Shown here piece by piece: positions 10,476 through 20,849 of a stretch of DNA of 64,000 bases. Position 1 is the first letter of the stretch, and each line of letters opens with the position of its first letter. The position numbers were made by a program, and so were the translations under genes. The notes under the pieces are model-generated. The model saw only the letters and a program-made list of their open reading frames with translations, made no database searches and was not told the DNA's origin. This stretch comes from Stenopsyche tienmushanensis (Eukaryota; Arthropoda; Insecta; Trichoptera; Stenopsychidae): NCBI GenBank assembly GCA_008973525.1, contig WACJ01000470.1:18830-82829 (forward strand), written 5' to 3'.

Positions 10476-11421
10476 AGAATTGGAGTGCCATACCACATCT
10501 TAACTCCTAAAGGAGTACTATCCCAGGGCTTGGGACCCCCCCTCCACTTTTTTCGAAAGGGCACTCTCTGTACATTGAGCTAGGAGACAGACAGATACAG
10601 AGAGAGAACGTAGCGCAGTTCGGGATACAGAGACGGAGAGCTTCGTAAAGAAATTACGCGATCTTATATGCTATCAACAGTGTTTATTTACAGTTGACTG
10701 CCTCGAATTGAAGATTGTCTTACGCTAATAGGAGCTGACAGAAAGTGATCGGTGTAAAGCGATTATGGCATCAACGACGTCATCGATTTTAAATTTGCTC
10801 ACTCCTCAAAAGTTTAAGAAAATTATGTCTTAGAGGCTGTTCCCTGTTGTAATGAATGTGTAAGCTGTTATATTTTTTGCGCTAGATTATTTTTTGAAAC
10901 TCCGAACCAAGTGATAAATAAATATTCCCCCGTTAATCGCGATCTTCTCTAGAGGGTTGACCTATAATTGGATTGTAGTCTTAGTGTTCTCATGCAGATT
11001 GAATCATTCAAACGTATTATGGATCAATTGAGAAATTGAGACACATTATCAAGACTAGAAAAGTAAATACATCATTGAGACGCTCCTTGATGTGTCCGAT
11101 GCAAGAGTTTTGACAATTCTGAATGATCGCTTTGGCATGTCAAAAGCGAATTCGAGTTGGCTGCCAAGAACTCTTACGCCACCTCCGAAGAAATGTCGCG
11201 TTGACATATGTAAACATTTTTGGAATCTCAGCGATTCTGAGATTTCGAATCGAATTATTTGATATTATGATCTTTGATGGAGGCTGCGTTAAAATAAAAC
11301 TGTCGAAAATTGCTGGTTATATACTGGCATTGTGAGCTCTTGAAATTATATCGTATATGGATAATCATGGCTTATCAGATCAATATTGGGGACCTCATCT
11401 TGGCAACTCAATATATTAAAC

Positions 11422-11910
11422 CAGTGATAGTCAACCTGGTCCCTACCGCCCACCAGTGGGCATTCAAGCTTTCATGATAAGCAGTAGGTTTTTTTATCAT
11501 GTTTTTGCATCAGATGCGATTTAAAGATTCAGTAGCCACATTAAATAACTTAAAATTGGATATGAAAAAACGATTTGAAGATATTTTGAACTTTTCTAAA
11601 AGAACTGTTAGAAATTATAAACGATAAGGAAAGTAAATATAATTTCGCTAGTGATGGAAAATGAAATTCAATTTATTGATACCTTTCCCTGTCTCATATC
11701 TTGTAGAATCAGGCTTAAATGCCGTTAATCATAATATGACTAAACAGAGAAACTATCTGAATATTTCCGAAAGATGAGACATTCGTTTGTTCCAGGAAAA
11801 TTGAACCAGATATCAAATATTTAATTGCGCAGCATCAGCCTCGAGGATCTCATTAATTAATGTATGCAAAGTATTTTAAAAAAAGTAGGTGGTAGGAATA
11901 AAACGGTTAT
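11422..11910 (+). mobile_element. ZBED5/HERO-type hAT transposon remnant
   Basis: The left end CAGTGATAGTCAACCTGGTC resembles a hAT terminal repeat. The interior holds two recognisable pieces of transposase: LDMKKRFEDILNFS near 11560 and, at the end (11797-11856), KIEPDIKYLIAQHQPRGSH followed by a stop, the typical carboxyl end of ZBED5-like hAT transposases. The parts between are deleted or frameshifted. The right end is not sharply visible. Confidence 0.65.
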
Positions 11911-12720
11911 CTGTGTAACTATGTTAGACAAAAATATAGAGGAAGCAAAGTAGAATGAAATTTAAAACTATTTTCTAATTTTATTTATTTAAATATTGGT
12001 TGCCTCGGGTCTTACATTTACTCTGAAATTGTGGTCTGAAAGTTTCTCTGTGGTTGCACCCAATAAATGGATATCATCTCATATCTGGATATGATGTAAA
12101 AATATATCGAGCACTGCGAAGAATGCTTTTGCTGTTATGAATTTATTTTTAGCTCAACGTCGAGGAATGTGTTTTTCAACATTAAGGTAATAAAGTCAAT
12201 AAAATAATTGAAGATTGAAGAATGTTTATATTGGAAGCTGTTTTTAATGAAGCCAACGTTGAATGACGACGATGACGTAGACGAAGGTAATTTCAATTCA
12301 AATTTAAAAGGTGATTTTATTTTTTTTCCAGGAAAAATTACGAATTTGTAATTTGCCATTCATAGTTTTTTTTATGAGTGGCAACGTCTCCAATCTCAGT
12401 CGTCAGTTCCTGCGAAATTATTTTAAGGATGCTATTGAAATTTTTGGCTCGGAAGATCTCGAAGACGTCCGTAATTGCTGTCTGAAAATCGTTTCAGCAA
12501 ATGAACAATGATCGTTTCGTCGGTCGGAGCTTCCAAGAAACTGGTTTGCGTTTGGCCCACATTCAAAAGCATAAGAATTACAAATCCAGATGGTGTAATA
12601 AAAGCTCGCGTCGTTAAAATCATTCCGAATCTTCGAATTAAATCCGGCCATCGTCGACAGGGGGTTTATTTCGGGCGTCTCGGCGAAAGTAACGGATTAA
12701 AATAGCGTTGTCATATTTAC

Positions 12721-12842
12721 CCTTGAGGGACCTGACGTAGGACTGCCAGAATTTGGCCTTCTTCGACACTGGCTCGTTTCTGCCAATCATATCCAAGTGG
12801 CTTTTAAACATTTTGCTAGGCTTTTAATTACCCGCTCGTTCG
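12721..12842 (-). CDS. Mf: Myofilin-like gene, first coding exon (CDS 12721-12811)
   Basis: The exon opens after a strong acceptor (pyrimidine run then TTACAG, AG at 12844-12843). It has 31 bases of 5' untranslated sequence, then ATG at 12811. The frame reads MFKSHLDMIGRNEPVSKKAK followed by FWQSYVRSLK, 30 codons plus one base, and ends at a GTAAAT donor (12720-12715) in phase 1. The split Gly codon joins to GSEDIR of the next exon. Because an acceptor precedes the ATG, at least one further 5' noncoding exon must lie at higher coordinates. The peptide is basic and carries aromatic residues near its end, as expected for a filament-binding N-terminus. The start is chosen because it is the first ATG after the acceptor and the codons are well formed. 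The join is seen in the sequence; the protein family is inferred. Confidence 0.85.
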
Positions 12843-14695
12843 CTGTAACAAAAAGAAAGCACAATATAAATGAAGCGGTCGAACCTCGGATGCCGACCTT
12901 AGGTCTTAATGGCAGTGAACAGGTGGTATGTGTGTCAAGTGTGGAATTGAGCAGTTCTACGCTCAAAATAGACGCTCACTGCATCGTCTTACGTCGTGAC
13001 GCTTCATCGCTTGAAGCTTTGCGGACGAAAGCTCTTTCAAACGCTTAAATGTTAAGCGATGTATTTGCGGATACGGAAGGCGACACAAAGTAAATGCCAA
13101 TAGAACAGAAGATAATCGATTAGCTTAATGTCATGCAGCAATCGACCGATGCAAGAATTGCAATTTAATTAATTTAATGTCACAACACGATCAAAGGATG
13201 CGTTACGATGCGCCTCCATTGTCATCAAATGTCATTTTGTAGCGCCGATTCATTTAAAAATTTGACAGTCTTGGCTCAAAGAGAATAAAATTTGGCCATA
13301 ATCATATTACAAAGAACAATCAAATCATAATTTCAACATAAATAAAAATGACGCATTTAAAAAATAATAAATACATTTTGCATTCATTTCAAGAAAAATT
13401 TCCAATTTAAAAATGGGCGAATATTTTTTTTTCATTGTTTTTATTTTTTTGGCCTCGGTCGTTGTGTTTTTAGTGGGCGCACCCCGAATTTCCGTCAAGG
13501 ACATGAGTCGGTTTTCCGTTGCACGTTAACTCTTCAAGTATTCGATAAATATAGAAGGGTATTTGGGTGGCATCCCGTTATGGCCCCGCGAGGCGCAATC
13601 CCGGGTGGGCGGAGGGGCAGATGGGCCCCCGGCCACTCCACAAATAGCCCACCGCGTACTCAGTATCAAATTTAATCGGTTGTGTCATACTTTGCCGTCA
13701 GTAGTTACATTCGAAGACGACGGCGCTTTTCATATCTAGTTTCGTCAAACTGTTGCCATCCAACTGAAGTGAAATATCTTAATTAAATCCAAATTAAAAA
13801 AAACTTACATGGATCAATGATTGATTTTAGCAAAAACATATTTAAAAAAAAAATTAATCATTTCACACAAATGAAATATTTTTAGTCAATACAAATAAGC
13901 TACGGACATATAGATTAATACATTTGAATCAAATTATATTTGAATATTCATTTGATTGAATTTAATTTAAATTGCAACAAGTTGGCCATAAAAAATGTTG
14001 TTATGCTCGCAATAATTCGAGCGTAAACGTCAAATGTCATCAGTTGACATGATGGAAGGAAATGAGAATTATGTCACACGAAAGCGAGTCAGTTCCGAAG
14101 ACCACCTGTGGACATTCGACACGTGGCTATTTTGCGCTTTGTCTTCTTTTTCTTCTACTTGGCCGGAGAACAAGAGTAGAACTATTCTAGTGCCGATTGT
14201 GTCACCCGTTGAATAATATCGCTCGAGGTGCAGAGGCGACGTAACGTTGCACTGCATCATGAATCGGCTTCTCACATTTGCACAATGTACGAAATATTTA
14301 ATTCAGAGTCCGCTTCGAAGTAGTCGAGTCGGTCGATGAAATGTTCACTGTCCACATCGAGCAACACTTCGGGCGAGAAACTTTCATAATACAAATAATA
14401 ATATAATACATTTCAAACACTGGAAGAATCGTCGCACTGGTAGACTGTCACTGTTCCATGTTATTATTGCACGAATTATTTTTTTGTAAATTTGCATTGA
14501 AAATATTTAAATTCTTCTTTCGTAGCTTTCTTCTTCTCGAAAATAAATCGCCATCAAATAAAAAAAAATATCCGAATACTTCCATTTGTATTCAGATCGC
14601 GATTTGGGAATTGGGATTTAGAATTTCACCGACCAAAATGATATGTATTTTTTAAAATTAAATATGCATTTTAATAGGAGCTATTCTTTGCTTAC
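12843..14695. other. Likely first intron or promoter DNA
   Basis: Moderately GC-rich between 12,860 and 13,060 (E-box CAGGTG near 12,920), with the GC island at 13,560. No coding exon is found. It is a good place to look for muscle enhancers if the 14.7 kb exon is real. Confidence 0.35.
13560..13740. promoter_or_regulatory. GC-rich promoter-like island upstream of the first coding exon
   Basis: A sharp GC island in AT-rich DNA, with GGGTGGGCGGAGGGG and GGGCCCCCGGCC, two TCAGT strings of the kind found at arthropod start sites (near 13660 and 13700), and a CTATATTTAT just to the left on the minus strand. It lies about 800 bp upstream of the 12,842 acceptor. No donor links it to the gene, so it is called on composition only. 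Confidence 0.3.
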
Positions 14696-14900
14696 CAAAT
14701 AAATAAAACTAGTTAACGTTAAAAGTCGAAAATATGTAAGTCGAAGAGCAGGCAAAGAGCGAGCTGCTCGCAGTCGGACCTTTGGGGCTACTGTCGGGCA
14801 GCGGCTCTCCCGGTTGCCCTCCCAGTCGATCCCCCTCCGACTCCCCGACTCCGCCGACTCCCCCAACTCCTCCCGGCTATTCCTGTCTCAGAACAACTAT
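14696..14900 (-). other. Possible 5' noncoding exon of the myofilin-like gene
   Basis: A GC-rich block (14750-14900) in AT-rich surroundings is followed on the minus strand by TTATTTG and a good GTAAGC donor (14695-14690). The acceptor of the first coding exon at 12,842 needs an upstream exon, and this is the nearest plausible donor. No ATG is in frame, which suits a 5' untranslated exon. The upstream end is arbitrary. The same block also looks weakly like a plus-strand Pro-rich exon ending at a GTGATG donor (14932), so strand is uncertain. Confidence 0.3.
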
Positions 14901-14949
14901 TTACGATCCCGACAGAAACGAGCGTATCCAGGTGATGTTGTTGACATTG

Positions 14950-17059
14950 CGCAAGTCACTCGATTTCATCCATAAAAAACACCTGAACGATAACTTTCGA
15001 CAACGACAGTTTTCTAGTCAATAACCCGGTTATCTGACAGATTCAATATTAGGTCACCAGAGCATGAATTGTGATTACTAGAAAAAAAATAGTCTCCCAA
15101 TGATAACAAGGGTTGTAAATACAACAATAGTTCGCTTAATGCGGGGTATACGTTCCAATAAGTTGTAGTGCTAAACGAAACAGCGCTAAATGAGTTCATC
15201 TTAACACGTAAATAATGGGGATAAGTGAAATAGAACAGAATAAGAAAATTTACCTGTTTTTATTTTGTAACATTTATTATTAACTATTTTATTAATTATT
15301 GACTTATTTATTACTAATATCGATTTTTATTCATAAAACATTCATATAAATCAAAAAAAGTTCAAGTAAAGAAGATATGCTTATGACGAGGAAAGTTTTT
15401 CTTCATTTGACGTTTTTTTTGCTTTATTTTGTGAAAAAGTCATCTGACATCATTTACATTTTTACATCGTTTATGTTTACAAAACCGTAATCGAACCAAT
15501 ATAAATGTTAGAAACGTATTCGAAATCAAAACTGAAACGAAAAATATAACGGATCGAAGCCCTGGTTCCTTTGGCTCCTCATCTACAGAAACCCTAATTT
15601 CGTCATCTTAGTGCACTTATTGTTCTACTAATTTTGTAGATCATCAGTGGAAGGACTTCTACCAGTTGTAACTTGCAATAGTTCTACAATATCCTGCGCA
15701 TTTATATTATTCAAGCTTATTTTATTAGCAAGATTGACGATTTCGTCGACATGGATTCTTTTGTGTCAACATTCTTGCTTAGCTCCCGACATATATTCTT
15801 CCACATTTCTATAAACATTTCTCTATCGCCTCATTCCAGTCTACAGCATCCATTCTATTGTAGTTTTTCCAAGATTTTCTAAAGGATTGTCTTCTCTGTC
15901 GGTTTTATCAATTAGTCAATGTCATAAAGTAAGTCCACGATCAAATTTAAGATCACCCAAGACAAAACATTTGTATCGAAAATTATACTAATTGATTGTG
16001 TCAATAATTTATTATGCTTCCTTAGCCATTACACTGTGTTTATTATTTGTTTTTCAAAAACTCACATAAACGAATAATAAAAATCACTCACAGAGACCCA
16101 GATAATATAAATTGTGGTTCTTCTTCTAAAAATATATCCCGAACGATTCATCACTAGCTAAACATAGGCTGCCCTTAAAATACAGTCATAAAAAGTGTGT
16201 ATTCAGAGACCAATTTGAATAAAATCAGATTTGAATATTTGACTTGAGTCTCAATTTGAATTCCGTATTTACATGAAAACTAAAATTCTTTTCTAAAACT
16301 AACATTTTTCAAGATTTCAGTGACTTATGTTCAGTTTCAATTGGAGAAAAAAATGACACGATTTGTTTGAACATTTGTTTAAATCAATAACTTCGCGAAA
16401 TTAAAAATATACACAAAATAAAGGTGACACCCATTTTTTTTTTTAGATAAAAATGCATTTTTTACTGACACTTATGAAGATCCTTTAATTTTTTCAGGTT
16501 CAGAAATTTCAATTTCATCGTATGTCCGCCACTTAATGTCCGTACAAATACATTTATCTGTCAAGACCGTGCAGCGTGTATGAAGATTGTATATAAATAA
16601 ATAAACACTATCGATAGCACACAATATTCATTCATTTCTTCGCATAAACATAAACATAAACAATACACTTGTAATCGATTCATTTGGGCTATTATTAGAT
16701 TATTATTATCGATAAATTTGGGTCTACAATCTTTTGGGGTATACAATCGTACAATGTTCGCAAGACACTCTCTTCGTCTCTGTCTCTCTCCGAGCTCAAC
16801 CTGTAAGAATACTCTTTCTGAAGCACTGAAATTCATATTTAAGACATATTTAAGCATGTATTTGCATCATTCCATACTCAATTATCAGCAAAAATACCAG
16901 GAAAGAAAGGGTTTTTGTAATCTTGTACATGAAGTTCAAATTCTGTCAATTTGATGAGTGTGATAAACCTAACACCACGAACAGTTCTGTTTTTTGATGC
17001 ATCGGCCAATACTATCGCCTTTAATGGCGATGATGACTTGTATAATTTAAGTTATTGCG
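14950..17059. other. Noncoding stretch
   Basis: Includes an inverted TTCGCTTAATGCGGGGTA...GCGCTAAATGA-like patch near 15,130-15,190 that may be a transposon end. Otherwise it is AT-rich and unrecognised. Confidence 0.3.
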
Positions 17060-17350
17060 ATCATGCTGGAGTATTTAAAAAGCCAATGTCGTAGTCGTCA
17101 GCAAGACCATGTCTTTAGCTAAGTTGGCAGACGATGCGACTTATTTTATCGGAAGGTCGGTTGTATTAATATATAAAAGGTACAGAACTGGAGCAAATAT
17201 GCTACCTTGGGACTATATGTCTTGCAGTGTCATGATTTTGTCCTTGTATTTTAAGTAAAATTGTATGTAAAATAAGATTCAGGAATGAAACCACACTTTG
17301 TCAAATATCTCTATAACATCGAGGAATGTAGCGGAGCAGTATATCTTCGT
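17060..17350 (-). pseudogene. Jockey-type LINE reverse transcriptase fragment
   Basis: Minus-strand translation gives CSATFLDVIEIFDKVW (the FLDVxxAFDKVW motif), then QGSIFAPVLYLLYINTTDLP (the QGS-LxPLLYxxYxNDxP motif), then VASSANLAKD where FADD would be. Order and spacing match Jockey-clade reverse transcriptases. Stops, a lost FADD active site and missing ends show it is dead. Confidence 0.75.
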
Positions 17351-18049
17351 ATTTTGTATTGAAAATCGTATGTATCTATTCTACAGTGGGATGTTATTAT
17401 CGACATCGAAATCGCTTTTTGAGTATCAATTTGTTTTTTTCAATTAATGCTTTAGTCTTTTTGGTTTACGTATATTTTACCGGACTTATGAATGAGCATC
17501 TAATGTCTAATTATAATATTCAATGAAATTCATAGGTTGTCTACACAAATAACGATTCAAAACGAAACGAAAATAAATATATTAAACTGTATAATTTAAT
17601 GCCTTTTTTTAAATAAATTTAAATGCAAATTTGATTGAGATTGAAATAGAAAATTACGATTATCAAGATTAATTAAAAGTAACGCTACAGAAATGTTTAA
17701 TCCTTCAAAGCTATGAATTGATTACATTTTATTTGGTAAAACTTGAGTCACTATCGTCCATTTTCTACAATCGATATATCTGACTATCGACGATAAGCCT
17801 TTGGGGGAATTGTATCACCCATTTTTATGTATATAAGTTATTGATATAATTGGTCATATGTAAATTCTAACTTAGAGGCTTTAACTAGTTAAGTGTCATT
17901 AGCATCTTATATATACGAGCGATAACCCGACCCAATAGGACATCTGCGTCTATAGCCGCAAAATTCTAATTTTAATTCTAGTTGCTATATTCTAATTTTT
18001 TTTCAGGTAGCTTATAGCTTGCAACTATTGAAACCATTGCCAACTATTG

Positions 18050-18556
18050 GACATGGACTTATCTATTATTCATTGCTACTTTTATAAATCACGGCTTGCT
18101 TGTCACTCGCTATCTTTTACATAGTCGACCCTACCCAACAATATGGAGCATGATGAACCTTACCGGTTCGGAGTCAATAATCTTTAGGAACAGAACAAGG
18201 ACAAGAAGAACATCAAATAGAAGGCCTTGGGGAGAGGCATATGAAAAACTCCACTTTGCAATGTTAACAGCATTGTCTTCCGTTAACTTGAAATCGCCGA
18301 ACTGAGAGGGTCGACCTGAAATGGGAAAGCACTCAGTCTCGAATTCGCTCGGGTAAGTTGTGCGGTGACGGGGAGACACCCTCAGTTGATGTAGGAGCAA
18401 ATCCGAGATGCACTTAAGCGTCACGTATGTCTTCCCCTAGCGAGGAAAGGAGGGACTGGACTCTGCACTCCAGAAAGCTCTTTCCAGTAGAGTCAAAAAG
18501 GTCGTCTAGAATAGTTTTCCACTGTCTTCCGAAGAAAACTACCCAGTCAACATTCA
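18050..18556 (+). repeat. Third copy of the 3' segment of the 34-37 kb retroelement
   Basis: From ATTATTCATTGCT it follows the same sequence as 36,080 onwards: CACCGGTTCGG-type and AACAAGAAGAACACC-type strings, GAATTCGCTCGGGTAAGTTG, GGAGACACCCTCAGTTG, through GTAGAGTCAAAAAGGTCGTC, ending near GAAAACTACCCAGTC. It is more diverged than the two copies at 35-37 kb and lacks the microsatellite tail, so it is older and truncated. Confidence 0.7.
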
Positions 18557-18599
18557 TAAATGATATATTGATGATTTTTTCAATCAGAGATCTGCTGGT

Positions 18600-20189
18600 A
18601 TTCAAATTTTGAAAAATTAGCATTGGAAGTCAGATATGGTTTTGGTCAAAAGCTAATAGTAAATGTTTGATAAATTTTAAAATGCTAGATATATCAATTT
18701 TTTATAAATACATTATTTTGGTCAAGTAAGCTTTCAAGCGATGACATATTACTGTTTACAAAATTGTGGAATAAAACATAAATTAAAGCATATTCAGTTG
18801 GAAATGGATCAAGGCTCGCTTTAAAAGTGATTGCACTAAATCTTAAGCACTTGACTGTATGTGAAAATCTCTCCAACAAAACATGATACAATTTATGAAC
18901 CAAGATTATTTATTGTGGATGTACAAACCTGCTCAAATATTCAGCATACATTCACCTGACGCTCCGATCTATTAATATAATTTCAAGTAAATCCGGGTCG
19001 ATATTGACATGCTCGCATAAATCGGTGTTATAATGAAAACACGAGTCAAATATTCAAAGAACAATTTCTAAAAATCTGATAAATGATGGTAGTGTTACCA
19101 GCGCAATTATTTTATTATTGGTTCTGGACATTCGGTGGATCCACCAATGGAATTGAATGATTTATTTGCGGGAGATCAATCGAATTATTTTTCCTCGAAA
19201 TTACGACTTGGCCTCAATGACGCATTTAATGTCTATATTGGGATTTCTATTTTGAAAATCATGACGATGAATTTTGACGTGTGCATAATGGACTCAATTT
19301 TGGCATTTATCAAACTCGGATTCAGATTAATCAATATTATTTAACGAGGTTTGGTTGTGTAAAAGAGAGATTGCGATTAACTTTAAACAAGTTGTTAACG
19401 TAATTTAATTAAAATCAGAAAATTTAAATAGGTTTACTGAATGAGAACATAATTTATTATTATGAGGGTTATGTAATTTTGACTTAGGCAATAAATTTCG
19501 ATATTTTGGCAAGCTTTTAATTGAAATTCACGCGTCTTTATTTGTTGTTCTGTATTTACACATTCGTCAACGATCTAAGTTTAAAAGAAAACAAATATAT
19601 ATTTTGAGTCACCCCTCAAAAACCAAAACAAATGTCTAACACTAATTACTCAAATCGTTAATTAATTTATGAGTATCCCGTTTAAAACATTATTCAATGG
19701 TCGAACTTGCCAATCATAACAAGTAAAAATTTAACGGCCATCTTTGATGCCAAAGAGCGGTTTATTTTCGTCCGTGACCAGTTCCTTGGATTCATATGAA
19801 GTGAAGATATTATCAATGTCTTCCGCCAAACTGCATGAAGTCTTCGATAAAGCTAACATTCGTGATTATTTGTGATCGTTTGGTTTGTTTATATTTTGCG
19901 GCTTATACAACGTCGTTCTGTTTATATCGTGTCAAAAAAATAAATGATTATAAGCTATTTTGTCGAAATTGAAGGACGCCTTGACATTGAAAGATTTTTG
20001 TAGTGCATAAAATGTAAGATCATCGATAAATAAAATGAAAATGAAATGGTATACAATTTCAAAATAGAGTAGGTGGGAAAACTGAGTAGGCGAACGTTAA
20101 AATAAAAGACAGGGGATTTTCTATTGCTTTTACTCCCACAGATTTTCGATGCTAAAAGTTTCATTTTACATATGTTCAGTCATTAAATC
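18600..20189. other. Noncoding stretch
   Basis: AT-rich; only short chance frames. Confidence 0.35.
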
Positions 20190-20847
20190 CATTTTTTTTT
20201 AAAATAAAGTTGTGTGTTCAAATTGGCCACCTCTGCTTCACATGGAAGCATGATACATTTTACTTATTTCAACTGTAGTTGTCTGAAGTAGCATTTTCTC
20301 TTTCATTTTTGCAAAATCGGCGATTATTCTTTCAATTAGGATTTCTTTTGTGGGCATCTTTATCGTATAAACTCTCTATAAGACTCTGCCAAACTGGTAC
20401 CTCTTCAAGTTTAATGACTTATTGAATTATTTGTATGACATGTAGCATTTCGTTGAATAGGTTATAGTCTAGAAAACTTTTTAAAACTAAACTAAGTACA
20501 AAATAGTTGTTAGCTTTTTGTTTAAAGAATTTAGAAGTGGACATTCTTCATTCGTTTGCACATTTTATGTGTTTTTGGAAGATCAGAAATCTTTTTTTAA
20601 ACTAATGGCATAAAATAATGATTTATTTAGATCAAAAATACATTGCAAAATATAAAAATAGTTATTTCGTGCTATTACGATCACAGATTAAAATATTATG
20701 ACGGCTTAAAGATGAAATTTTGGGCATTTTTTCAAAATTTCGAAAACCCTGATACTTAGAACATAGGGGCCTATTGACAAATCGTAGAAAATAACCCCCT
20801 TAGCCCCCAAAAACCATTTGTCCGTCCATGTGCAAAACACCCTGTAT
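20190..20847 (-). mobile_element. Deleted DDE transposon with ACAGGGTGT end
   Basis: The plus-strand right end reads TGCAAAACACCCTGTATAAT. The lower end, translated on the minus strand, gives SRGGQFEHTT, close to the GGxFEHLL end of a large insect Tc1-like DDE family. The middle shares long similarity with 29,510-29,899 and 38,880-39,286. Most of the transposase is gone. Confidence 0.55.
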
Positions 20848-20849
20848 AA

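Larger units (their letters stand above)
1..12842 (-). other. Mf: Myofilin-like muscle protein gene locus (3' part beyond window)
   Basis: Minus-strand gene assembled by hand from splice sites. Coding order is 12811-12721, then 8843-8578 (stop) or 8843-8610 (internal donor), then cassettes 6958-6806, 5339-5130, 3841-3692 and 1972-1733, with possible further exons at 1309 and 810. All joins are phase 1 (one base before the intron, two after). The cassette lengths are 153, 210, 150 and 240 bp, and the internal form of the second exon is 234 bp, so each can be skipped without a frameshift. The predicted protein is rich in Tyr, Arg and Pro, with no signal peptide or membrane segment. Myofilin is a short insect thick-filament protein with several spliced isoforms, and the residues and gene layout agree with what I recall of it. 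The name is inference; the exon chain is read from the sequence. No homology search was possible. Confidence 0.65.

Noticed and set aside
14743..14931. Plus-strand Pro-rich exon-like frame (SPSDSPTPPTPPTPPGYS) ending at GTGATG
   Set aside because: No convincing acceptor or neighbouring plus-strand exon. The same block fits a minus-strand 5' noncoding exon at least as well.
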